A DNA stretch of 64,000 nt. Origin: Mesorhabditis belari (lineage: Eukaryota; Nematoda; Chromadorea; Rhabditida; Rhabditidae). The notes below the pieces were generated by a model that worked only from the letters and a program-made list of their open reading frames with translations, did no database searches and was not told where the DNA came from. Every line of letters begins with the position of its first letter. The stretch's first letter is position 1. Both the position numbers and the translations under genes were made by a program. Of this stretch, positions 47,295 through 57,987 are shown piece after piece. Location of the stretch: assembly GCA_958450365.1 (NCBI GenBank), contig CAUEEP010000878.1:186001-250000 (forward strand), read 5' to 3'.

Positions 47295-47642
47295 CTAGAG
47301 AAGTAGGGAAAAACAAGGCAAGATCTGCATGTCCAATTGGGGCAACTTGTGCCGCAGCCCTGACAGCAAGATTTCCAGTACGAGTCTCAGTGCTCTCGAT
47401 AAATTTCTGAGCTGACCAACGCATGCGACCATACTTTTGGCACGAGCATCTTGTTCTGGCGGTAAAATTTGTGACATTTTCCGTCCCCTGAATGTTTCTC
47501 CCTTTTCCGGCAGTTTTTCCACCAAGTGCCCAACCACAAAGGTGACAATGTTGTATTGACAATGTTGAAGAAGCAATTCCAGCTGTTCGAATTCCACCAG
47601 AAGATACTTGGGCTTCGAGATAACTTCCTCCTTCTCCGACAT
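47295..47642 (-). CDS. Hypothetical protein, first exon or 115-aa ORF
   Basis: The ATG at 47642 lies nine bases after a TTTAATTTCAG acceptor, a typical trans-splice context. The frame encodes MSEKEEVISKPKYLLVEFEQ and a Leu/Gln-rich helical stretch, staying open to 47295. A second frame (47562-47233) is also long and protein-like, so a short intron switching frames is possible. It is convergent with, and nearly touches, the TSP1-C6 gene. No family recognised. Confidence 0.45.
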   Translation of the reverse strand: MSEKEEVISKPKYLLVEFEQLELLLQHCQYNIVTFVVGHLVEKLPEKGETFRGRKMSQILPPEQDARAKSMVACVGQLRNLSRALRLVLEILLSGLRHKLPQLDMQILPCFSLLL

Positions 47643-48702
47643 TGTTTAACCTGAAATTAAACTTTTATGACACGCATAGAAGCACCAAAAAAACCAAAAG
47701 AAAATACAAAATCCATAAAAAAAGCCCTAAAAGGTTGACCACGCTAAATGTGAATAAACTTTATTTTGAGCACAAATTAATCTTCCCAATTAATTTTTAT
47801 CATTTCTAGCAATCAATCTAACAAATAAATATGAAATAAATGAATTTTCTCGAAAAAAAATTTTATTGAGGCTATGATTATTATCCTTTAGATAAGGGCT
47901 TTATCTAAAGGCCCCCCGAGGGCCCTTAATTAACGGGGAAGACTTTAACTTTGTTTAAGTAAAACTCTTCAAAAATAATAGATAATAGGTACTTGCCAAA
48001 CCAATTTTCTTCTTAATTGTACATAAAATACTCCTAGCCTCTTCAAGAAGACGCGACTGTCACTTTTCGGTGTGTGATCGGAAACGAATGGCAATTTAGA
48101 AATGTGAGTGAAGAAAAACTGGGAGCAACTTCTTTTAGAAGACCAGTTTTTTTTTGGATTACTGGATTTAAATATATCTGAAAAACTGCTAAAAGTTATT
48201 ATCCTATTATCCATAAAAGTTTTTGCAATTTAGATCCCGGCCAACACGTTCCTTTGCAACACGAAAGGCTTTTAATGAAGATGGCTAAACGATGAGGGCT
48301 CGATTTTTCTCATAATAACCGATTCCATTGAATAAAGGCTACGATTGTTTTCCGTTGTATTGTGTTTGTAGAGGTTGTATTTTCATTTTAAATTGCTAAA
48401 GGTCGAGATTGTACTCTCAATTTTAGATTGTAGTATAAGGGGGTTTTATCTAAAGGCCCCCGAGGGCCCTTAGGTTAACGGAGGATCAGGCTTTGGGGCC
48501 TAGAAGGCCACTAGGGAGCCAAATTACCCCTGAGGAGGCGGCTCTCTTGGAGAAGAATTAATTCCAACTTTAAAACGTATTCATAAACAAGTAATTCTTC
48601 CATTTAAAAAGTTATTCGAAGGAAAAATTGGCAGCAAATTTTGTTTCAAATTGAATCTAAACCAGATGTAAGCCTTTAGAACAGTACTAATTAGGAAAAC
48701 AG
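47643..48702. other. Intergenic with a duplicated GC-rich motif
   Basis: A ~45-bp phrase containing TTTATCTAAAGGCCC and GAGGGCCCTTA occurs at about 47892-47938 and again at 48436-48482. No gene was supported between them. Confidence 0.6.
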
Positions 48703-48913
48703 GTACATTATTACATTATGTGCGCTTCTTTGGAGTCTTTTCTATGGAATTCCGGTGATCGCATATCCTGCCATGCAAGCTTGGAAGCACCCGGGGGCAG
48801 CTACCGCGCCGATCCCACCCGTGCCAACGATCCCGGCACGGCACGCGCCCGTGCAAACTGGAAATTTGGGGATTCTGCGTTTTTTTGAAGGATTTTATGA
48901 CTTTTTTGAGTAG
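48703..48913 (+). CDS. Orphan GC-rich 3' exon
   Basis: After a GAAAACAG acceptor, one frame is open for 69 codons to TAG at 48911. It encodes a hydrophobic start (LCALLWSLFYGIPVIAYPAM), a Pro/Ala-rich middle (TAPIPPVPTIPARHAPV) and an aromatic end (FFEGFYDFFE). It is far more GC-rich than its surroundings and looks like coding sequence. No upstream exon could be joined. It may be the last exon of a gene or a transferred or captured fragment. Confidence 0.4.
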
Positions 48914-49134
48914 TTGCAAATAGATAATTTCGTGTAATTATTCTTTTGTCAAAGTACGAAATGATTTATTTGCAAAATTTCATTTATCCAAAGGCTCGTG
49001 TTCCCTAAAAGCCAACACTCGACTTTTACTTTAAAAGCTGTATTTTAGAAATGAAAAAATAGAGCGGGAATAATAAGACTTACTTTAAAAAAATGGACTT
49101 GAAATGGATCAGCAAAACAAAATAAAACTGAAAT

Positions 49135-49136
<2 letters not shown>

Positions 49137-49174
<38 letters not shown>

Positions 49175-49202
49175 GGTTGTTGTTGTTGTTGTTGTTGTTG
49201 TT
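49137..49202. repeat. TTG microsatellite
   Basis: About 22 TTG triplets with one GTGG interruption. Confidence 0.98.
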
Positions 49203-49465
49203 GGGATGGTGGTGGGGATATAGTAGTGATGAATTTTTCATTTACAGGACGGTCATGTAATCAAGAAAATCTCCAAAAAAGTCAAAAAAATTATGACGCC
49301 AAAAAAACAGCTTTAACACCAAGACCACCACCACCTTGAGCCACTTGAAATTTTTCCGAAATTTGATTTAAAATAGGGAACTTTTTTTCTGAACATCCTG
49401 TATTGTGTTGTGTATTGCAATGTCCACGTTAATAAGCACGTTTTTTTCTAATTATATGGGTCGTA

Positions 49466-51090
49466 TTAGTCGTTTGTTGTTTGTTGAACGGAGATTATTA
49501 GGGCGGCCCGTTGTTGAGTGATTCGAGGGGTAAACATAGAGCCTAGAAACTTCTTGTAGGGACCGGTGAAGAGTAAAATGCAAAACGAAGACGTGGCTGC
49601 ATGAAAACTGCTCACAAAATAGGAAAAGTTGAGAACCCCTGGAAATGGTGGGCTCAAATTTGGAAGGCGGATAAACCTTGTGGTAGAATCCATCGACAAA
49701 GTGGCACCAAACCGAATAAAGTCCACGGGTAGGCGATCGTGATGAATGGGACGCACACCTGACAGAGAAACACGTATCGTATTAAATAGTTAACTCTGTC
49801 TCCATTAATCCTCGTGCCAATTTTAATCTCCTTAACACATTGACGACCGGGCACTATTTGCGAAACGGCCGATTTGGATCAATCAAATCAATCAAAATCA
49901 ATCAAAATCAATCAAAATGAATAACCAAACCCCCAAAAATTTGCACTTGCGGGCTTAAAAGACTCTAGAATCTGAATACGGCCTTAAATTTAGGCCAACA
50001 TCCAGCGAAATTCGCTAGATTCCCCCCCTCGGTTTACAAAATTGGGGAATAACTTCTTCAATTCTAACATTTTTTTTGCTAGTTATTTTGATTTTTAGAA
50101 ACTAGATAAAATTGTGCTTCTGCTCATGCAAAAATGATTTTAACTAGTTAGAAAACCAGCAAGTAAAATAACCCTAAACTTTCAGCACTCATTAGCGTTT
50201 TCGACTTTTCTTAGCGACTTTTTCGGGTAGGTAGTTCAACTTTGACTCAAGTTTTCTCTATGTTCTTACACTAGAGTGTCCTAAGTAAGTTGTGGTTTTC
50301 TATAACCAAATTTCATAAGGATCATTTTAAAACCAACCTGAAGTCGATCTGACAATTGGAAGTCGAGTTATGGAGGAGAAGAGAAGTGTCGCCAAACTCC
50401 CTACCCCTACCCCCCTAGACAAATCTCTTTTCTTTTCTTTTCTTTCATCAAGTTGAAATCATTTTTGCATGAGCAGAATCACAAGTTTATCTAGTTTCTA
50501 AAAAACAAAACAGCTAACAAAAAAATGTTAAAATTGAAAAAGTTATACCCCAAGATTGTAAACCGGGAAATCGAGCAAATTTCGCTGGATCGCTGGATCG
50601 CTGGATTTTGAATTTCGCTGAATCTAGCGGTTGGTGAATTTGGACTCCGGACTTAAAGCTTGCTTAACTATTGATTAAAAAAGCTAAATCAGAAAAACTC
50701 CAAGAAGATGAAAAAATACCTGAAAAAAGAGGGCAAGCAAGAGTTTCTTCTGGAGATTCCTCGTTTTTGCGCTTATATCAACACGTGAATCGAGTAAATA
50801 CGAAGAGTGTCCAAAGCAGATGAACAACTAGAAGAAAAGAGGTTAGTAGATTGAAATAATATTGAGCAAACCATCGATAAAATTTCGATAACAACAAATA
50901 GGATTAAGCAAAAGATGGCAGAGATCGATGAAATGTTTAGTGGCGGCAGGATGGGATTGCTGTGAGCGATCCAAACCTCCGGATCATCTTTGACGAAGTC
51001 GTATTCGGGGAATTCATGGAAAAATAAACATTTTTTTGAGCACTTGGCTTGTCACAGGGGGGAAAAAAATGAAAAAAAAAAAAAAAAAGA

Positions 51091-51122
<32 letters not shown>

Positions 51123-51123
51123 G

Positions 51124-51195
<72 letters not shown>

Positions 51196-53372
51196 AATAT
51201 AAAAAAAAAAAAAAAAAAATAAAAAGGGAATTTATTTCGGGGGGAGGGGAGAAAAAAGGGGGGGGGGGCCAACAAAAAGGGGAAAAAAAAAAAAAAAAAA
51301 AAAAAAAAAATAGGGAAATAAAAAAAAAAAAAAAAAGAAAAAAAAAAAAAAAAAAAAGGAGAGGAGAGGAGGGGGGGGGAAAAATAGGGAGAGGGGGGAG
51401 AGAGGGGGGGGACAACCCCCCGAAAAGTGTTGGGGGGGGGGGGGGGGGGGGGGGGAGGGGGGGGGGGGGGGGAGGAAAGTTGGTTTTGGTAAGAACCCCG
51501 CCCCGGGGGGGGGGGGGATTTGGGGAAGGGAAAAGGGGTTTTGGAAAAGGAGAAAAAAATATGACAAAGCAAACAAATTGAATTTTTGGCTTTTTCTTTG
51601 AATCGTGGTCCTTTGGAAGTTTCATGGTCTATTGTCAAAAAAAAGTCCGTTTCGTGGTTTTTTGCAATTTCTTGTTTTTTTTAAAAGGCTTTTGAAATTG
51701 GTTTAACGTATTTTATTAAGTTCCATATGCACCAGTTTATTTGATCAGAATTTAAAAAACAAGCGTAAGAATAACAATTTTAGCATCACAGCAAAACGCA
51801 AGGCTTGGAGCGGGAAACGCGAGCTGAAGAGGCACTAAAGAAGACCAAGGACCGTGCCAATAAAAGATGCGGGACTTGTAACTCGATGGCTGGAAACATC
51901 TTACGGCAAAAATCCACTCACAAAGAGAAAGCCTCTCATTTGTGCCGTGGTCACCCGGGGTCCGACATTGGGCGACATCGAATTCCTCGTAGTCTCAACA
52001 GGATATCGTCAAGTTGGCAACGATGTTTGTCTTGGCTGTATGCGAAGGCCAGCTTCACAAACATCCGAGGAAACGCAAGGCGTGCCAAGCCTTGCGTTTT
52101 GCTGGGATGCTGAGAACAAAAAATGACAAAAGACCATGAAACTTACAAAAGACCACGATTCAAGGAAAAAGCCCAATTCTTCATCAAGGAGTTTTGTGAT
52201 TTTTTGAAAGCTCTAGAAAAGAAAACCTCTAAAATATGTGAAAGCTTCTGTGCCCGTGGAGATAAGTCGAAATCGGAGAGCTGAAAGAGGATAAGTGCCC
52301 AGGCGGTGATCCCCAAGTAGTGCACACATCCAACGCAAATCCAAATCGATTTATTTAATCTATTTTTCATAAGTAGCTGATTCATTGAGCATTCCAACCA
52401 ACCGAAACCAGTGATTATGGGGCAGTATTTGATGATGTCGATAGAGGACACATTGGGTCGTCGAAAACACCATGCCGCATATGCAAATGGAGCCGATTTG
52501 CTGAAACAAAAATGGGGAACCATCAATTTTACTTTTTTTTATAATGTGAGCTGTGTAAATGATTGGCAAGAACCAAAACTATGCTTAATCCTATTTGCTC
52601 GTTTGCGCGAGAAACCCGAGGGTTTTCCAAAATTATGCTTAATCGTTCGTGGTTTAGGGACTGCACATAGACGATTCAAAGTTGGGGGCGCTCCTTTACT
52701 TTTGCTTTTTTTTCTTAAAAAGGATCTTTCTATTCTTTCTATTTTTCTATTATATTTGAGCTTTTGGTAAAAAAAGCAAAATGTTTGGCCTGAGGCGGAT
52801 TCGAACCCTTGACCTCTCGCATTTGACTTTGACTAACATTTGACTAACGTTTAATCTTAGCTCTACACAGCAGAAAATCCTGAGACTAAAAAAAAACAGT
52901 GATCAAAAGTTTAATCGGATCATGTAAAGCCAAAATTTCGTTTCACAAGTTCTGAAGACCGAATTAGTGACCACTGATCATGCAAATTTTAGCGTTGAGA
53001 CCAAAAAGGCGATACATTAGACCATGCATTATCCCAGCTGGTAGTGGAAAGAAAATCTCGAGTTCAATTCCATGCAGTAGCAGTTCGAATGACACTGACC
53101 ATATCTTAATGAAAAATCTTTCTTTAGGTAGACGACTCAAAAGGAAAAGTGCGATGGGAAAAGTGATCGACAAGTGATCGACAAGGACTCACCTGATACC
53201 ACAATAAATGTTTCTTGTAATCTTTCATTGTCGACGGGGATATTTTCAAGATGATTCCAAAAGTGAAAGCATTCATCAAAACACCGACGACTCCGGAGAT
53301 CCTCATCGAGATCAGAAACATCGTTGGTCTCTCGTGAATGATCAGAATTGATTCAGATAATAACGGAGACAT
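49466..53372 (-). CDS. 7TM chemoreceptor GPCR (Sri/Srh-like)
   Basis: Exons: 53372-53193 (TM1; RISGVVGVLMNAFTFGI, then the intracellular MKDYKKHLLWYQ), ~53104-52985 (TM2-3; IFFPLPAGIMHGL), 52500-52403 (QCVLYRHHQILPHNHWF), 52359-52227 (TM4), ~51045-50830 (EFPEYDFVKDDPEVW, then TM5), ~49854-49677 (TM6; VCVPFITIAYPW) and 49638-49466 (TM7; FHAATSSFCILLFTGPYKK). Phase agrees for exons 3-4 and 6-7. The 3' boundary of exon 2, and both boundaries of exon 5, are not settled. The YRHH motif and the FTGPYKK end fit the nematode Str/Srh/Sri superfamily, usually chemosensory receptors at sensory cilia. The intron before exon 5 carries an inverted-repeat unit and a homopurine tract, so expression may be impaired. 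Confidence 0.75.
51062..51530. repeat. Homopurine A/G tract
   Basis: About 470 bases made almost only of long A runs and G runs on the plus strand, including a G run of over 25. It lies in an intron of the GPCR gene. The proline- and phenylalanine-rich frames across it are compositional. It is either a real homopurine tract or an assembly/sequencing artefact. Confidence 0.9.
51578..52180. mobile_element. Inverted-repeat unit carrying a gene-like fragment
   Basis: Outer arms about 51578-51640 and 52125-52180 (GACCATGAAACTT, ACCACGATTCAA). Inner arms about 51781-51808 and 52085-52111 (CAGCAAAACGCAAGGCTTGG, nearly exact). Between them a plus-strand frame encodes LVTRWLETSYGKNPLTKRK and GDIEFLVVSTGYRQ, preceded in another frame by ETRAEEALKKTKDRA. 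I do not recognise the protein. It looks like a captured, frameshifted gene piece between inverted repeats, inside a GPCR intron. Confidence 0.55.
52785..52850 (-). pseudogene. tRNA-like 3' half
   Basis: On the minus strand GGTCAAGGGTTCGAATCCGC fits a T-arm/B box. The matching 5' half is not convincing. It lies in a GPCR intron. Confidence 0.35.
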
Positions 53373-53774
53373 TAGGTAGTTGTTTATTGAACGGTAAGTA
53401 TAAAAAACGGAAAAATGAGTATAAAAAGCGAAAAGACAGGTGGATTTATCGCATTGACATTCCAACAAAAAGTTTTCGATTAAAGAAGACAGGTGTAAAG
53501 CGTACGACTTTTGACTTTTTGGCTCTTCAAAGAAAATCAAACGCAGAATACGAGCGTCGTTTTCTTATTCAATTTCTTTTCACTTTACTTCAGTAATCAT
53601 ATTTCAACTTCAAACTGATAGAAACACGATCAGATTGACGAGCTTTCTTGGATTCATTTCTAAAAATTGAATCCGAAGCTTTCAGTAAGTTTAACATTTA
53701 ACAGTTTAACAGTTTGCAAATCCACGCAAGATATTTAGAAACATAAACTTAGAAATAGATTTATTTTAAAGCCT

Positions 53775-56612
53775 TCAGCATTTTCGAGGGTTTCGTCGAA
53801 CTTGTGAACTACTTGTAGTCTTCGATCCATCACTTTTCGTTTCGTTCCGTTTCCGGAGAAACAAAACACTTAGCACACTAAATAACAAATTCAATAATAA
53901 ATTGTTTCTCTGTTAATACCTGGAAATAAAGTTGAAAAGGAATAGATTATTGAAGAGAATCAGATCACTTGAAATCATCATTACATCGAATCTCGTGAAG
54001 AGATTGACGACGAATGGGAGAAAATAACTGAGAGTCGTGTTCGAAAAGATCAACAATGAGTTCGAGATCATCTGAAAAGTGAAAGGGTTTTAGATAAAGA
54101 AACATAAGAGCTATAAGAATTGGAGACATAATCTTATTCTAATTTTAACTACTTATTTTTACTCTTCGCGTTTTTCTGCTATTTATTGGGTTCGTGGGTA
54201 TGACATGGCACGTTTTTTTGAAATGAAATTTTTCTTCAATTAACAACTTCAAATCATGTCAGATATTTGCCATTATTTTGTATGATTCGTGCCCATTTTA
54301 CTGGTAAAAGTCGAATGCCTTTCTCGTAGAAAATCTTCGGTTTTGACGCAAACCAATCTGTCAGCCATTTTTTGACTTCTTCTTTTTAACCAAAGTGTTT
54401 GTTCGCCAAATCATTGTTCATCGCCCGGAATTAGTAGTAATCAGAAGGTGCAAGATCAATTGCGGCGCAATACTGCGTATTGCGGATGGGCTATCACCTC
54501 CTATCCAAATGAGTTTAATGTAGAGCAAGTCATCTTCGAAACATGTGGTCTAGCATTATCATGTTGAAGAATGATTTTTCTCTTTGGGGTCTTTTCTCTC
54601 GCAAAGCTTTGGCTGACTTGTCAAGTTGCTCCGAGTATTTGATTAAGTTGAACGTTGTTTTGCTATCCAAAAGTTCTCAGTAGATAGGCTCTTTCAAATC
54701 CCAGAACACCGCGAGCATAAACTTCTTCGCATGCACATTTGGCTTGACGTCGGGTTCAGGCTTTCCCCCCTTAGCAACCCATTGACGCCTTCTTCGAAAG
54801 TTGACACAAAAAGTACGATAATTTTTCTCAAGTGTGCGTTTTAAAAAGCGCATTACTCGCGAGGAACACACTCTCGCAGACCCCCACAGACTCCTCAGGC
54901 CCCTCAGACCCCCCTCCCCCCAGTAGACTTTTGTTTCGGTTGGCTCTTTTCGGTTCGGTTTCGGTTTCGGTTCAACCGAAATGAGCCTATAGCACCTATA
55001 GCAAAATAAATGAAGGTAACAAACAAAGTGGTGCAAGCAAAGACAGACAAAGTGCAGAATGTTTTTTTTTTGAAAAACAATTGCGCAATTGCAAATAAAA
55101 AACGAGGAAATATAAAATGGACTTTGTTGCAAAATGCTTTTTAGATATTTACTGTCAAGTTATTCAGCCTAACCAACTGAATATTCGGTGGAAAAAGAAA
55201 AAAAACAGACTTTGGGGGTGGGACAAATGCGACCTTTTTTTTGCGCACCCGGTCAAAAGCGCACCTTTTTTTTCGCTGGAAAAGGCCTTAGGAAAGGCCG
55301 TAGAGCTCCAAAAATCTTTCCATAGTAGGGAATCGTATGCGTAGATTCCGAATTTCGACGAAGCAGACCACGCTGGCACGTCAAATTTGGGCTAAAAGGT
55401 AAAAACTACACAACTTAACGCTTTTTCGCAATTTTTGCCTTTTAGCCCAAATTTGACGTGCCAGCGAGGTCCGCTTTGTCGAAATTCGGAATCTACACAT
55501 ACGATTTTCTAATATGGAAAGATTTTTGAAGCTCTACGGCCTCCTAAGGCCTTTTCCAGCGAAAAAAAAGGTGCGCTTTTGGCCGGGTGCGCAAAAGAAA
55601 GGTCGCATTTGTCCCACCCCCCAGACTTTGGCGTAATTTGCATTCGATTTATTGCGTATTGCATTGGTTCACTTTATCGCACGTTATCGAATTTCGGTTT
55701 GGATCTGTTGCACCGAAAAGATGGGTTTTTCGTTTTGGTTCGGTTTCGGTTCAACCGAAAAGATGAGTTTTTCGGTTTGGTTCGGTTAACCGAAACCGAA
55801 ACCGAACCCGAACCGAAAAAGAACGTTTCCGGTTCAACCGAAACACAAGTCCACCTCCCACAACACAAGTCTACCCAGACCCTTGGCCTCTAGAAAGGGT
55901 ATCTTGAGTAGGGCTCAAAATAGCGCCTACCTGGTTTGTTTAAAACGATTTGAAATTATCACCAATCGATTTAGCTCGATTATCACCAATCGATTTAGCA
56001 ATTACCCCAATAAATCATATAAAGTTTAAAAAATGATCAGTGCAAAGTGATTAAAAAAATCCTCAATATTGCCCCACCTGCATCATCAGAAGCTTCTCGG
56101 CTCGAGATGCTTTTTTATCGTCTCTCAACTAAATTACATCAAAATTTCAAATTTCTTTCAACAATTTCTTCCAACAAACCTTCCCCATTTTTCGACTAAT
56201 CACAAAATCCAGGGAACACATGAGAAAGCACGGCAAGTTTTCGATATGATCCACAAAAATTCGATTGTAGTTGTAGCTGAGTAAAGATTCGACTCTTTTT
56301 AACCCAAAAACAACCGCAAATGGACACAAAACTTGTAGAAGTGACCATTTCAGAGTCAAACGAAAATAGAGACCATCAAAAGAAACGGCAAAGAAGCGAC
56401 AAATCGTGATCCCCAATTGACAATAGAGTGCCAGCGTGAATGGAGCAAAGTAGATGTTTGTTAACGAATAGTAATTATACGAGGTAAGGTAGAGCCCAAT
56501 TGGACACCAGAGCCCTTGTGGTAAATAGGTGAAACCGAGGGAACAAAAGTTCAAAAAAGCATAGAGGAGAGCGAAAATAAGTTTGATCACGTTTTCAGCG
56601 GTTGCGAATAAA
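53775..56612 (-). CDS. 7TM chemoreceptor GPCR 2 (Srv/Srx-like), partial model
   Basis: An internal exon runs from 56612 to about 56333, after a TTTATAG acceptor. It encodes two or more membrane segments (IKLIFALLYAFLNFC; LALYCQLGITICRFFAVSF). The last two exons are certain in phase: 54071-53920 (ATG after TTTCAG; LSYFLPFVVNLFTRF, then TM7 LILFNNLFLFNFIS) and 53868-53775 (basic tail VLFLRKRNETKSDGSKT, TGA). The ICRFFAVSF motif suggests the nematode Srx/Srv type rather than the Sri-like neighbour. The 2.2 kb between the exons holds a degenerate mariner, a hairpin and one arm of the large inverted repeat. First exons were not found, so it may be inactive. Confidence 0.5.
54186..54800 (-). mobile_element. 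Degenerate mariner
   Basis: Minus-strand frames give broken mariner pieces: WVAKGGKPEPDVK and HAKKFMLAVFWDLKEPIY (core), FARKDPKEKNHSS, and the C-terminal KPKIFYEKGIRLLPVKWARII. Frameshifts separate them. The left end TTGGGTTCGTGGGTATGA is terminal-repeat-like; the right end is unclear. It sits in the GPCR 2 intron. Confidence 0.75.
54940..54990. repeat. TTCGGT hexamer cluster
   Basis: Several TTCGGT/ACCGAA hexamers. Larger clusters of the same hexamer occur at 55730-55850 and 58310-58450. Confidence 0.8.
55209..55625. mobile_element. ~0.42 kb hairpin (foldback) element
   Basis: GGGGTGGGACAAATGCGACC at the left is matched in inverted orientation by GGTCGCATTTGTCCCACCCC at the right. The arms of about 180 bp stay alignable up to a short loop near 55400-55440 (CAAATTTGGGCTAAAAGG inverted). 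Its right end overlaps the left arm of the large inverted repeat. Confidence 0.92.
55593..56197 (+). repeat. Large inverted repeat, left arm
   Basis: About 0.6 kb matching 57988-58567 in reverse complement with scattered differences. The main difference is a ~30-bp tandem duplication here (TATCACCAATCGATTTAGC twice at about 55957-56003). It contains ACCGAA-rich hexamers. The spacer of about 1.8 kb includes a GPCR 2 exon and a mariner. Confidence 0.95.
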
Positions 56613-56634
56613 CTATAAACAAATTTTTCTATTA

Positions 56635-57217
56635 TTAGGTTGGTAAAAAAGAAATGAGCGTTGTGTTTGTTGATTTGTATTTTATTCACAGTAAAAGATT
56701 TTTTAAAATAGTTTATTCTATTGGAAAGAGCGTGTTCTTGCGCATCGTTTCATATATAATTTGTCTATGTTTACTTTGTTTTTTTACAAGAAAGAGTGTT
56801 TAGAAAATGTCGGACCAAAAATTTCGCTTGCGGGCCTGCTTGTGGTATGAATTTAAGCAAGGCAAATCGGCTGCTGAAGCTCATCGCGCTCTATCTCAAG
56901 TGTTTGACGAAGATGCTCTATCCGAAAGTCAGTGTAAACGATGGTTCCAGCGCTTCCGAGACGGCGACGAAAGCTTGGAAGACCAAAAACACGGGAGTCG
57001 ACCTCAAATCATCGACAAGGTCCAAATTTGGGTGTCCAACTTCTTCGAGTCGCAACCGATCGAGTTCTTCAAGAAGGGCATCCATTCTCTGCGTGAACGT
57101 TGGCGACAAGTCATTGATGCAGATGGCGAATACCTTTTGGATTAATGTATTGTTATCTTGTTTTTATAATAAAATAAACTTTTAACGAAAACGCGCATTT
57201 CTTTTTTACCAACCTGA
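56635..57217 (+). mobile_element. Mariner, HTH-only derivative 2
   Basis: A 583-bp element with TTAGGTTGGTAAAAAAGAAA terminal repeats and TA on both sides (56633-56634 and 57218-57219). Same family as 45558-46108 but opposite strand and a different internal deletion. It is inserted just upstream of a GPCR 2 exon, in what appears to be an intron. Confidence 0.95.
56807..57145 (+). CDS. Catalytic-domain-less mariner protein, 112 aa
   Basis: The N-terminal HTH region is identical to the 102-aa copy except Lys to Glu in VFDEDAL. It runs to SRPQIID and is then joined to a longer transposase C-terminus (VQIWVSNFFESQP, EFFKKGIHSLRERW, ending DGEYLLD). The deletion removes the catalytic core in frame, with breakpoints different from the first copy. 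Predicted to bind mariner ends but unable to catalyse. Confidence 0.88.
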   Translation: MSDQKFRLRACLWYEFKQGKSAAEAHRALSQVFDEDALSESQCKRWFQRFRDGDESLEDQKHGSRPQIIDKVQIWVSNFFESQPIEFFKKGIHSLRERWRQVIDADGEYLLD

Positions 57218-57558
57218 TATATTTAATATCATTGAATCATTGAATTTCATGGGCTTTACTCATTTGTGACAAGAATTTGAAAGGGTTGATTTTAAAGGGT
57301 TCAAAGGGTTTTCTCGTTATGCACTTTTTCCAGTTTCCTTTCCATTTCCTTTCCAGTTCCAGTTCCAGTTCCAGTCTCAGTTTCAATTCATATTTCCAAG
57401 CTTACAACCAGAAACAAAAGTTTGTACACGTTTATCTCAAAGCAAAACACAAACCGTATTGGCAGAGTCAAGCGATCATTTGTTGCAGGGAAATAAATCG
57501 CAAACGGTGAAATCAAGAGACTCAAACATATTACCTAAACGTTTATTTCATCTTGATT

Positions 57559-57798
57559 TTAACCATTCATAAGATTTTCAGCTTCAAAAATACGTGCAAC
57601 AAAAGAAGCCAATTGAAATCCCGTTTCCACGATGGTAATGGTGGAATACCGAATGGTGGTTTTGTTTCCGACAAAACTCCATTTGTTGTCGTAGCCGATT
57701 TTGCTTACGGTGAACATCCCTAAATCATTTTCTATTGGATTGGTGAATTGAAAACTGCCGGCTATTGTGATATTTGACACTTTGAGCACTTTCTTCAA
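57559..57798 (-). CDS. Possible exon, unknown
   Basis: A minus-strand frame with VSNITIAGSFQFTNPIEN and WSFVGNKTTIRYSTITIVE, ending at a TAA-region stop. It starts without an ATG. The position between the inverted-repeat arms and upstream of GPCR 2 suggests it could belong to that gene or a different lost one. It lacks a clear membrane segment. Weak support. Confidence 0.2.
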   Translation of the reverse strand: MKKVLKVSNITIAGSFQFTNPIENDLGMFTVSKIGYDNKWSFVGNKTTIRYSTITIVETGFQLASFVARIFEAENLMNG

Positions 57799-57987
57799 AA
57801 GAAACCCATTTTGGTGTCAATGGAAAAGTTGTAGAGAATCAAAAATGAAGCTTATATCCAGATTTTCAGAACGATTCAAAAACTGTTTTTCAAGAAATGC
57901 CAAATTTACGAATTTTCACAAAACTTGCATTTTAAGCGAAACTACTAAGTGTATCTTTTTGGAAATTTGGCTATAAGCCTAATTTTA

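Noticed and set aside
50937..51638. Long Phe/Pro-rich minus-strand frames and Lys-rich plus frame
   Set aside because: They arise from A and G homopolymer runs, with no protein-like composition outside them.
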